Shown: in pieces, positions 8,894 to 16,869 of the stretch
How positions within the stretch are numbered: the first letter of the stretch is position 1
Layout of the letters: every line of letters begins with the position of its first letter
NCBI GenBank assembly: GCA_030625085.1
Contig: DAOURK010000003.1
Location: forward strand, 1-64,000
Length of the DNA: 64,000 nucleotides
DNA from: Pseudomonadota bacterium
GTDB taxonomy: Bacteria > SZUA-182 > DTGQ01
Reading direction: 5' to 3'
Notes under the pieces: generated by a model
The model's input: the letters and a program-made list of their open reading frames with translations, nothing else
Databases searched by the model: none
What the model was told of the DNA's origin: nothing
Program-made: the position numbers and the translations under genes

Positions 8894-9766
8894 ATGAAAA
8901 TATTAATAACCGGGGGAAATGGGTTTATTGCCAGAAGTTTATTTGAACAACTGAATAAAGAATACAGTGTGTTTTCTCTTAATAGAAACGATCTTAACCT
9001 TTTGGATTATTTAAGGGTTTTCGATTATATCAAGAACAGCCAATTTGATGTAATAATACACACGGCTACCTATGACGCAACGCCAAAATTTTCTACCAAA
9101 AATCCATTAAAGGTCCTGGAAAATAATTTAAAAATGTTTTTTAATCTAGCCAGGTGTAAAGGTTATTTTAATAAGATGATTTATTTTGGTTCGGGTGCAG
9201 AGTTTGGCCGTGAAAATTGGATACCTAAAATGAAAGAAGATTACTTTGATCAACATGTTCCCATAGATCAATATGGTTTTTCAAAATATTTAATGACTAA
9301 ACATACGCAATTAAACAGTAATATATACAACCTTAGACTTTTCGGGGTATTTGGTAAATACGATGATTGGCGATACCGTTTTCTTCCAAATGTTTGCTGT
9401 AGAGCAGTCTTTAACCTGCCCATTATGATTAACCAAAATAATTCCTTTGATTATTTGGACATTGATGACTTAATAAAAATTGTTACATGGTTCATCAAGA
9501 ATAACCCCAAGAAGAAGGCATATAATGTCTGTACAGGTAAAGTTAATAATTTTAAAAGTTTAGCTAAAAAAGTTAGTGAAATATCATCCAAAAATTTGGA
9601 CCTTATCATTAAAACTGAAGGCCCTGGGATAGAGTACAGTGGAGACAATTCATTACTTTTGAAGGAATTAAAAAATTTTGAGTTTACTCCAATTGATGTA
9701 TCAATTAACAATTTATATGAATGGTATGATGAAAATAAACACACCATTGAAAAAGATCAATTGTAA
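8894..9766 (+). CDS. NAD(P)-dependent SDR epimerase/reductase
   Basis: An extended SDR protein of 290 aa with an N-terminal GGNGFIA Rossmann motif (residues 7-13) and the catalytic pair YGFSK near residue 135. It resembles CDP-paratose/abequose-type 4-reductases or dTDP-4-dehydrorhamnose reductases. In the yersiniose pathway an SDR (YerF) reduces the ketone on the two-carbon branch made by YerE, so its place right after the ThDP gene fits that job. It could equally reduce C4 of an unbranched CDP sugar. AT content is clearly higher from here on than in rfbG. Confidence 0.7.
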   Translation: MKILITGGNGFIARSLFEQLNKEYSVFSLNRNDLNLLDYLRVFDYIKNSQFDVIIHTATYDATPKFSTKNPLKVLENNLKMFFNLARCKGYFNKMIYFGSGAEFGRENWIPKMKEDYFDQHVPIDQYGFSKYLMTKHTQLNSNIYNLRLFGVFGKYDDWRYRFLPNVCCRAVFNLPIMINQNNSFDYLDIDDLIKIVTWFIKNNPKKKAYNVCTGKVNNFKSLAKKVSEISSKNLDLIIKTEGPGIEYSGDNSLLLKELKNFEFTPIDVSINNLYEWYDENKHTIEKDQL

Positions 9767-9783
9767 TTGCAAATTGTAAATTT

Positions 9784-9811
9784 TACTCAAAATACCACCT
9801 GATTTTGAGTA
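9784..9811. repeat. Perfect 10-bp hairpin between operon genes
   Basis: TACTCAAAAT (9784-9793) pairs exactly with 9802-9811 across an 8-nt loop. It lies between the SDR and radical SAM genes and has no T-tract. It may act as a processing or stabilising stem, a weak terminator, or an operator for the downstream block. Confidence 0.55.
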
Positions 9812-9853
9812 GTTAGATCATTTGTAAAATTTATTTCAAAAAGGAAGAATAAA

Positions 9854-11593
9854 ATGAATATTTTATTTATTTTTCCCCTCAACGAGCCATATAACAATAT
9901 AATAAATGCCAACAAAACTGCTTGGAAATCTAAACTAAATATTCATAAAAATATAAAAAAATTAGATTGTGCCTACCCAACCGGATTATTATCTATATCC
10001 ACTTATATCAAAAAACATCATCCGGACATTAATATCAAAATCCTAGATTGTAATGCCGTTATGAATCAGGTTGCCCAAAGAAAAAATGAACGCTTTGAAA
10101 ATTTTGAGAAGTATAGGTTTGCAGATTTTTTAAAAGAGGCCTTATCATTAATTGATGGATTTATTCCGGACATTATAGGAATCTCAACGCTTTTCTGCAG
10201 TAATTATCAGGATTTAAAACCATTAACATCTTTTTTAAAAAAAAGATACCAGGAAAGCTTAACTGTTTGCGGCGGTCATCTGGCGTCATCTTGTTATGAC
10301 CGTATATATGAAGATGATTTTAAAATTGATGCAATAGCCTTTGGAGAAGGCGAAATACCATTCCTTGAGCTTGTAAAAGCTATTTTGTCCAGCAGAAAAG
10401 AAGAATATTTATCTCAGAGTCCATATTGGATAACAAAAGAAAAGAGCAAGTCCGAAATAGAATTTATTCCTCAAAATAAAGTAATTGTTGATTTAGATGA
10501 AATCCCTCCCTTTGATCTTAGTATGCTGCTATTTCCGGAAGCATATTTTAATTCGACTAGATATTTTTTTGTTATAGATTCGCAGGAAGATCAAAAAGAA
10601 ATATTTATTTTTTCAACAAGAGGGTGTCCTTTTCATTGCGTTTTTTGTGCATCACAGGCGGTACATGGACACAAAATAAGGACTTATAGTATTGATAGAA
10701 TAAAAAATGACATTTTATACTATTATGAAAAATATAATATAACTCGATTTGTTTTTTATGATGATCATTTTTTAATTAACAAGGATAAGGCGATCGAAAT
10801 ACTGGATTTTATTTCAGAAAAGAATTTTATCGCTGAAATACCTACACCCGCTTTTTTTTCGATCGATGCGGATATTGCTGCAGCAATGAAGCGTGCAGGT
10901 ATTAAAGAAGTCAATATTACCATTGAAAGCGGAAATGAAAATACTTTAAAAAAAATTATGCATAAACCGGGAAACTTAAAAAAGGCGGAGGAAGCTGTAG
11001 ATTTTCTTCACCAAGAAGGCATTATTGCAGTTTCGAATATTTTGATTGGTTTACCTGGAGAAACAAAAGAATCTATTGATAAGGGTTTGGAGTACTTGTT
11101 GACAACAAGTAGTAATTGGTTCCAGTGTTTTGTTGCTGCACCTCTTCCAGGAAGTGAACTGTATAAAATCTGCGAGAAAAATGGATACCTTGTAACCAAT
11201 TACGACCTATCAACAATGGATTATAAAAAATGTTTAGTGAGGACCAAAGATTTTACATCGGAATATATTGAAAAAAAGGTGTATGAGATGAATTTAACCC
11301 TTAATTTTGTGCACAATTACGACATTCGAAAGGGAAATTATACTATTGCACTAAAGCTTTTTGAAAGGATAGTCAATTCTGTAATAGATACACACGCTTT
11401 TGCCTATTATTTTGCCGCCAAATGTTGCAGGATGTTGCATTGCAATGAAAAATACAAAATTTATAAAGCAAAATACCAAGAAATGATAGAAAAATATCCA
11501 TTTTGGAGAGAATATGCAAATCAATTTCATTTAGAAGAGCTTGATGCTCTTAAGGAAGAGAATACTCATCCATATCAAACGGCTTTATTATGA
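9854..11593 (+). CDS. B12-binding-domain radical SAM protein
   Basis: 579 aa. The N-terminal half has a cobalamin-binding-type Rossmann domain (PDIIGISTLFCSNYQDLKP, VCGGHLAS, residues about 95-140). The radical SAM core follows with CPFHCVFC (CxxxCxxC cluster ligands, residues about 258-265), GNENTLKKI and LIGLPGETKES. The C-terminal 120 residues are unassigned. Such proteins do methyl transfers, rearrangements or other radical steps, often on natural products, lipids or glycans. The ATG follows AAAAAGGAAGAATAAA. The next gene starts inside its stop (TTATGAA), so the two are coupled. The substrate is unknown. The typical DHxG motif for B12 is not evident, so cobalamin use is uncertain. Confidence 0.8.
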   Translation: MNILFIFPLNEPYNNIINANKTAWKSKLNIHKNIKKLDCAYPTGLLSISTYIKKHHPDINIKILDCNAVMNQVAQRKNERFENFEKYRFADFLKEALSLIDGFIPDIIGISTLFCSNYQDLKPLTSFLKKRYQESLTVCGGHLASSCYDRIYEDDFKIDAIAFGEGEIPFLELVKAILSSRKEEYLSQSPYWITKEKSKSEIEFIPQNKVIVDLDEIPPFDLSMLLFPEAYFNSTRYFFVIDSQEDQKEIFIFSTRGCPFHCVFCASQAVHGHKIRTYSIDRIKNDILYYYEKYNITRFVFYDDHFLINKDKAIEILDFISEKNFIAEIPTPAFFSIDADIAAAMKRAGIKEVNITIESGNENTLKKIMHKPGNLKKAEEAVDFLHQEGIIAVSNILIGLPGETKESIDKGLEYLLTTSSNWFQCFVAAPLPGSELYKICEKNGYLVTNYDLSTMDYKKCLVRTKDFTSEYIEKKVYEMNLTLNFVHNYDIRKGNYTIALKLFERIVNSVIDTHAFAYYFAAKCCRMLHCNEKYKIYKAKYQEMIEKYPFWREYANQFHLEELDALKEENTHPYQTALL

Positions 11594-12081
11594 ATATACA
11601 TGATGCAATCGAATTTTTGGGAAAACAGATTTCAAACCCTTTAGTAGGATTACCTGAAGAGTTGTTTTTCTTCATTAGCCGAATTACTCCAATGGTAAAT
11701 GTTGATCTCCTTATAAAAGATGAAAATGAACGGATACTTTTATCATGGAGGGATGATTCATTTCATGATGCAGGCTGGCATATTCCTGGTGGTATTGTAC
11801 GTTTTAAGGAAAAACTAGAAGAAAGAGTCCTGAAAGTTGCAGAAACAGAAATTGGTACTGTAGTCGAATATGATCCTGTTCCAATTACGATCAACCAGAT
11901 TATCTGCGAGCATAATACCAGAGGACATTTTATCTCAATCTTATATAGATGCTTTCTTTCTAGTAAATACATTCCTGAAAATATAGGGTTATCAAATAAA
12001 GATCAAGGTTATCTTATGTGGCACAATTCTTGTCCTGTAAACCTAATAAAAGTGCACGAAATATACAGAGAGTATATGTAG
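11590..12081 (+). CDS. Nudix protein, GDP-mannose mannosyl hydrolase type
   Basis: 163 aa. The Nudix box region reads GGIVRFKEKLEERVLKVAET then EIG. The canonical REUXEEXGU segment is degenerate (KVAETEIG), as in the GDP-mannose mannosyl hydrolase (Gmm) branch, which lacks several standard Nudix acids and hydrolyses GDP-sugars. PMVNVDLLI and WHIPGG also fit that branch. It overlaps the radical SAM stop by 4 nt. It may recycle or control an NDP-sugar pool in the cluster. With a partly lost motif it could also be a non-catalytic binding protein. Confidence 0.75.
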   Translation: MNIHDAIEFLGKQISNPLVGLPEELFFFISRITPMVNVDLLIKDENERILLSWRDDSFHDAGWHIPGGIVRFKEKLEERVLKVAETEIGTVVEYDPVPITINQIICEHNTRGHFISILYRCFLSSKYIPENIGLSNKDQGYLMWHNSCPVNLIKVHEIYREYM

Positions 12082-12126
12082 TGTAGTAGCTTACAAAATA
12101 AGATAAAGAATTTTAAGGAATATTTT

Positions 12127-13263
12127 ATGCCAATCGATAGGTGTAGGGTTTGTAATCATACATTTTTCAAGGAACCATTGTTACGATACGAGAATATGCC
12201 AAGGGCTGCTCAATTTTTGCCGGACGCAGAGTCGTTTGAAAGGGATACAGGGGTTGATCTGGAAATCTATCAATGTTCCGGTTGTGGATTGGTACAGCTA
12301 AATACTGATCCAGTATCTTATTATAAAAAAGTTATACGCGCCGCTGCTTTTTCAGAGGAAATGAAAGATTTTCGAAGAAGTCAATTCGGCAGCTTCATAC
12401 AAAAATTTTCCCTCAAAAGTAAAAAAGTCCTTGAGGTCGGCTGTGGCAGTGGAGAGTTCCTGTCCATTATGCAGCGCCTTGGTGTAAAGGCTTATGGATT
12501 GGAGCATTCTGAAGAATCGGTGAGGCAGTGTGTCAAAAATGGCCTAAAGGTTTCCAAAGGATTTGTTGAAAGCAGTAATGCTAGGTTAAACCATGCGCCA
12601 TTTGATGCCTTTTATATATTGAATTTTCTTGAACACCTCCCTGACCCGAAGGCAACTCTTAAAGGAATAGGTAACAATTTAACAGATGACGCTGTAGGAA
12701 TTGTCGAGGTGCCGAACTTTGATATGATTTTACGAAACAACCTTTTCTCTGAATTTATAGGTGATCATCTATTGTATTTTACCAAGGGGACTTTGAGTAC
12801 GACATTGAGGCAAAACGGCTTTGAAATTATTGACTGTACCGAAGTGTGGCAGGATTACATAATTTCTGCAGTTGTAAAGAAAAGGGAAAAGCTGAACATA
12901 TCCCATTTTTATGCTTATCAGAGAAAACTCAAAGATGAAATCGAAGAATATCTCCATCCTTTTAAGGATAAAAAAGTAGCCATATGGGGTGCCGGACATC
13001 AAGCACTGGCCATTATTTCTTTATTAAATTTAGCTGACAGAATTAAGTATGTCGTTGACTCCGCAACATTTAAACAGGGTAAATATACACCAGCCACACA
13101 TGTGCCCATTGTTTCACCTGACATTCTTGAATCAGACCCGGTAGATGCCGTAGTTGTTATGGCGGCGAGTTACTCCGGTGAAATAGCAAAAATTATACGA
13201 CAGAAGTTTGATAGAAATATAAAGGTTTCTATATTGAGAGATTTTGGATTGGAAGTTGTTTGA
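12127..13263 (+). CDS. SAM-dependent sugar C-methyltransferase-like protein
   Basis: 378 aa with three parts. The N-terminal zinc-binding region has CRVC near residue 6 and CSGC near residue 57. A class I methyltransferase core has VLEVGCGSGEFL near residues 101-112 and LNFLEHLPDP near residue 165. A C-terminal Rossmann-like domain has VAIWGAGHQAL near residue 285. This layout is that of the C-methyltransferases of deoxysugar pathways (NovU/TylC3 type), which methylate C3 or C5 of 4-keto sugars. Here the acceptor could be a CDP-4-keto sugar from the upstream genes. The assignment rests on domain order. It could instead act on a different nucleotide sugar. Confidence 0.75.
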   Translation: MPIDRCRVCNHTFFKEPLLRYENMPRAAQFLPDAESFERDTGVDLEIYQCSGCGLVQLNTDPVSYYKKVIRAAAFSEEMKDFRRSQFGSFIQKFSLKSKKVLEVGCGSGEFLSIMQRLGVKAYGLEHSEESVRQCVKNGLKVSKGFVESSNARLNHAPFDAFYILNFLEHLPDPKATLKGIGNNLTDDAVGIVEVPNFDMILRNNLFSEFIGDHLLYFTKGTLSTTLRQNGFEIIDCTEVWQDYIISAVVKKREKLNISHFYAYQRKLKDEIEEYLHPFKDKKVAIWGAGHQALAIISLLNLADRIKYVVDSATFKQGKYTPATHVPIVSPDILESDPVDAVVVMAASYSGEIAKIIRQKFDRNIKVSILRDFGLEVV

Positions 13264-13402
13264 CTGGCACATATGAAGCAATAATCCACGTTTATAAGAG
13301 GTATAGAAAATTTATATGATTTAAAAGCCTTATTTGATACATAGTTTATTCAGAAGACAATTTTATTAAATAGAAAATCAATTTATTAAAGGTGAGATTA
13401 TT

Positions 13403-14476
13403 ATGTCAAGGCAACAAGGGCATTTAAAATCAGATGAAACAAAAAAAAGGAACTTACTAAAAAAAGAAAAACCCTATGTCTATGAAAAAATTATGCGATT
13501 TGATGAAAAGGTTAACAGTGGAGAGAGCATAGCCATACTGCAGTTTCAATACGATTATACCTGTAATTTTAAATGTAAACATTGTTCAGTAAAGAGATTC
13601 CAAGGGAAAAAGAAAGGAAGATTCTTTACAATTAATGATGTAAAGGAACTTTCACGCCAAGCTGATGAAATGGGGCTTGCGCATATTGTCATCACAGGCG
13701 GCGAGCCATTAATATTCCCGGATTTTGATGATATCGTCAGGGCTATAGACCCTCAAAAATTTTACATAACTTCGGATACTAATGGATGGTTCTTGGATGC
13801 AGAAAGAGCAAAGCATTTAAAAAGTATAGGAGTTGATAAAATTCAGCTCAGTCTTGATAGCCTTTTAGCGACTGAGCATGATGAATTCAGGCAAAAAACG
13901 GGGGCCCATGAAAGGGCCGTAAGAGCTATTGATGCAGCTTTGGATGCTGGATTGAATATTATTATACAAACGGTAGTTACCAAGCAAAGAGTGAAATCAA
14001 AAGAGTTCATTGATTTTTTAGAATTTGGGAAGAGAAAAGGAATAGGGGTATTTGTGACTTATGCAAAGCCTGTTGGACCTTGGGAGGGAAATTTTGATGT
14101 TCTTGTCAATAAAGATGATATGGGTTATGTAAGAGAACTCGAGAAAAAGTATGAGGTGTTTACACACTTGACCCCGGCGTATGGTCTTGATTTAGGCTGC
14201 ATAGCAGTTAAAAGAATGGTGTCTATCACAAAGTATGGCGATGTAATGCCGTGTCCATATATTCATACTTCTATTGGTAACTTTTTTAAAGAGCCATTAA
14301 AAGACATTATTGAAAAAGGTATGAAGATTAAATATTTTCGTAAATATATCAATACTTGTCTTATTGCAGAAGATAGAAAATTTATTAATGACTATGTGGT
14401 AAAAATCTATGGTAAAGAACTTCCGGTCCCTTATTCTGAAATATTTAAGGATGAGGACAATACCCTGTTGCCTTAA
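13403..14476 (+). CDS. Radical SAM protein with SPASM-like C-terminus
   Basis: 357 aa. The radical SAM cluster motif CNFKCKHC lies at residues about 54-61, followed by the SAM-binding GGEP motif (VITGGEPL, near residue 98). A C-terminal Cys-bearing segment, LGCIAVKRMVSITKYGDVMP then CPY, resembles SPASM/twitch auxiliary regions. In surface-polysaccharide clusters such enzymes may dehydrogenate or epimerise sugars or modify a glycan-linked group. The exact reaction cannot be read here. It follows a 139-nt gap and precedes a GT2 gene by 12 nt. Confidence 0.75.
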   Translation: MSRQQGHLKSDETKKRNLLKKEKPYVYEKIMRFDEKVNSGESIAILQFQYDYTCNFKCKHCSVKRFQGKKKGRFFTINDVKELSRQADEMGLAHIVITGGEPLIFPDFDDIVRAIDPQKFYITSDTNGWFLDAERAKHLKSIGVDKIQLSLDSLLATEHDEFRQKTGAHERAVRAIDAALDAGLNIIIQTVVTKQRVKSKEFIDFLEFGKRKGIGVFVTYAKPVGPWEGNFDVLVNKDDMGYVRELEKKYEVFTHLTPAYGLDLGCIAVKRMVSITKYGDVMPCPYIHTSIGNFFKEPLKDIIEKGMKIKYFRKYINTCLIAEDRKFINDYVVKIYGKELPVPYSEIFKDEDNTLLP

Positions 14477-14488
14477 GGGGGGACAAAA

Positions 14489-15577
14489 ATGAAAAAAGCT
14501 GCCAATAGCCATGCCTTTGTTAAGGATTTGATAAGCGTTATAGTCCCTGTATTCAATAGTCAAAAATATCTTCGTCTGTGCATTAAAAGTATTATCAAGC
14601 AAAGTTATAACAATATTGAAGTGATACTCATCAATGATGGTTCAACTGATAATAGTGGTGAACTGTGCGATGGATATGCTCTTAGTGACAACAGAATCAG
14701 AGTGATACACACCCAAAACAGGGGGCCGGCAGCAGCAAGAAATACGGGCATAGAGCATTCAAAAGGAAGTTCCTTGTTTTTTGTTGATGCTGATGATTCC
14801 ATCGAGATTAACGCCTTAAAACTGTTAGTTGAAAAGTATAACCAACACAAAGCGGACATAATAATAGGGGATTTTATCAAAATTAAAGATAAAACCTCTG
14901 ATTCCGGGCATGGCGCTGTTTTTTCCAGCAGTAAATTTTTAACCAAACAAGATATTATAGCCTATACAAGATGTTATTTAAGAAAACCCAATAGGTTCCC
15001 ACTATTTGTTTATTCTTGGGGAAGATTGTTTAAATCGTCAATCATAAAGAAAAATAATATTTTCTTTAATACTGATTTGCGTACATTTGAAGATGTGGCT
15101 TTTAATTTTGATTATCTAAATTATGCAAATAACCTATTTTTTATAAACGAACCCATCTATAACCACTTAATTCATGATAATAATTATGCATCAACAAGCA
15201 TGATGATATTCAATAATCCCAAAATTTTGTTTGGATACAACCAAGCTCTCGCCAATATAACCGTTTTTCTGAAAAATTGTAGTTCTGATTCCGACATAAA
15301 AAAAGAAGTTGGACATGCATACGTTTGTTACACGATAATCCAGTTAGTCCGTACTTGTGGACAGATTAATACTACTGTTAAAAAAAAGATTTATGCTCTT
15401 ATCAGGGAGATAATTAATGATTCAAATTTCAGAGATAATTTACAATTTTACTCTCCAACCAAAGGTGACAGTAGAATTCTGCCTATCCTAATGAAATTAA
15501 AACTCGTTTGGCCGATTATTTCGGTCTGTAAGTATAAAGCCCATAAAAGATATAGAAAAAGATACGCCGCCAGATGA
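14489..15577 (+). CDS. GT2-family glycosyltransferase
   Basis: 362 aa with an N-terminal GT-A domain: ISVIVPVFNSQKYL (residues about 12-25), the nucleotide-binding INDGSTDNS, GPAAARNTGI, and the DXD-type FVDADD near residue 97. The C-terminal 150 residues have no clear transmembrane bundle, so it is probably cytoplasmic or membrane-associated. It would add one sugar to the repeat unit or glycan assembled by this cluster. The stop overlaps the next start by 4 nt (ATGA). Donor and linkage are not predictable. Confidence 0.85.
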   Translation: MKKAANSHAFVKDLISVIVPVFNSQKYLRLCIKSIIKQSYNNIEVILINDGSTDNSGELCDGYALSDNRIRVIHTQNRGPAAARNTGIEHSKGSSLFFVDADDSIEINALKLLVEKYNQHKADIIIGDFIKIKDKTSDSGHGAVFSSSKFLTKQDIIAYTRCYLRKPNRFPLFVYSWGRLFKSSIIKKNNIFFNTDLRTFEDVAFNFDYLNYANNLFFINEPIYNHLIHDNNYASTSMMIFNNPKILFGYNQALANITVFLKNCSSDSDIKKEVGHAYVCYTIIQLVRTCGQINTTVKKKIYALIREIINDSNFRDNLQFYSPTKGDSRILPILMKLKLVWPIISVCKYKAHKRYRKRYAAR

Positions 15578-16818
15578 TCTCTATTGAAAATTCATTAAAA
15601 CAAGAAACCATTGAAAAAATTAAGAGAGAAGGAATTCCGGTAATAATATTTGGTGCTGGAATTGTCGGGGAAGCGTTATTTCATATTTGTTGCAATGTCG
15701 GAATTAAAGTCGAAGGTTTTTGCGACAATAATATCAATAAAACAAAATCTTCTATGTTTAACCTTGAAGTAATCCATACGCTGCATTTAAAAAGGAAATA
15801 TAAGGATGCCATTTTTTTAATATCTGCTGCCGACATAATAGACGTTGTTGATCAATTACATGTCTTAGGATACTCCAAATGGTATGCCGTCAATTTATTA
15901 TTAAAAGACTTTGATGTGTCTCAATATCCCTTCAGTGCCCCAACTGGCTTTGTGGAATTTGCAGTTGGTACATGCCTTTTATGTCATGATGGTTATTTAA
16001 ATCCTGATAAACTTTTTTTAAGAAGTGTAGATATTATTATTACCGAACGTTGTTCTTTAAAATGCAAAGATTGCTCTAACCTTATGCAGTATTACCAAAA
16101 ACCGATAAATTGTACTTACCAAGAATTGATGCAAGCCATAGATGGGTTTTGTGCTTTAATAGATGAAGTTAATGAATTTCGAGTTATTGGCGGAGAGCCA
16201 TTTATGAATAAAGAAATTCATTTAATTATAAAGAGACTGATTGATGAACCTAAAGTGCGCAAAATCGTGATTTACACAAATGGAACAATTGTTCCTAAAG
16301 AAGTTCAAATTGAATATTTAAAGAGCAGCAAGGTATTGATCTTTATTACAGACTATGGCGTGCTTTCAAGAAAACTAAACCTTCTAACTCAAATATTGCA
16401 ACAGAATTATATATCTTTTTATGCACGAAAAGCTCAAGGATGGACTGATTGCGCTAAAATAATGAGGCATGATCGTAATATTGAACAACAAAAAAAAATA
16501 TTTGAAAATTGCTGCGCTAAAAATACTTTTACTTTATCAAAAGGCAAACTGTATATATGCCCTTTTTCTGCAAATGCAGACAGACTCCAGGCGGTTCCGG
16601 GTTTTGAGAATGATTATATAGATCTCTTTCAATCCCCGCGAGGGGCCATGGATATTTATGAGATGAAAAAGAAAATCAGAACTTTTCTTTTAGAGAAAGA
16701 TTTCCTTGAAACATGTGATTACTGCAATGGAAGGTCATTTTATGCCCCTGAGATAACACCGGCCATTCAAACAGAAAATCCTTTAGAATATGAGCAGTGC
16801 TATTTAAATAGCCGGTAG
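15574..16818 (+). CDS. Rossmann/radical SAM fusion protein
   Basis: 414 aa. Residues about 18-110 form a Rossmann-like domain (VIIFGAGIVGEAL...GFCDNN) like the C-terminal domain of the methyltransferase at 12127. Residues about 148-400 form a radical SAM core with ERCSLKCKDCSNL (CxxxCxxC), a GGEP motif (IGGEPFMNKE), and C-terminal cysteines (CCAKNTF, ICPFS, CDYC) that may bind an auxiliary cluster. It is the third radical SAM gene of the cluster and its last gene on this strand. The next gene converges on it. No function is established. Confidence 0.75.
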   Translation: MISIENSLKQETIEKIKREGIPVIIFGAGIVGEALFHICCNVGIKVEGFCDNNINKTKSSMFNLEVIHTLHLKRKYKDAIFLISAADIIDVVDQLHVLGYSKWYAVNLLLKDFDVSQYPFSAPTGFVEFAVGTCLLCHDGYLNPDKLFLRSVDIIITERCSLKCKDCSNLMQYYQKPINCTYQELMQAIDGFCALIDEVNEFRVIGGEPFMNKEIHLIIKRLIDEPKVRKIVIYTNGTIVPKEVQIEYLKSSKVLIFITDYGVLSRKLNLLTQILQQNYISFYARKAQGWTDCAKIMRHDRNIEQQKKIFENCCAKNTFTLSKGKLYICPFSANADRLQAVPGFENDYIDLFQSPRGAMDIYEMKKKIRTFLLEKDFLETCDYCNGRSFYAPEITPAIQTENPLEYEQCYLNSR

Positions 16819-16869
16819 AAAGAAGTTTCACCCTTACGTAATTAGAATTTTAACTCTAAACTGTCGGTG

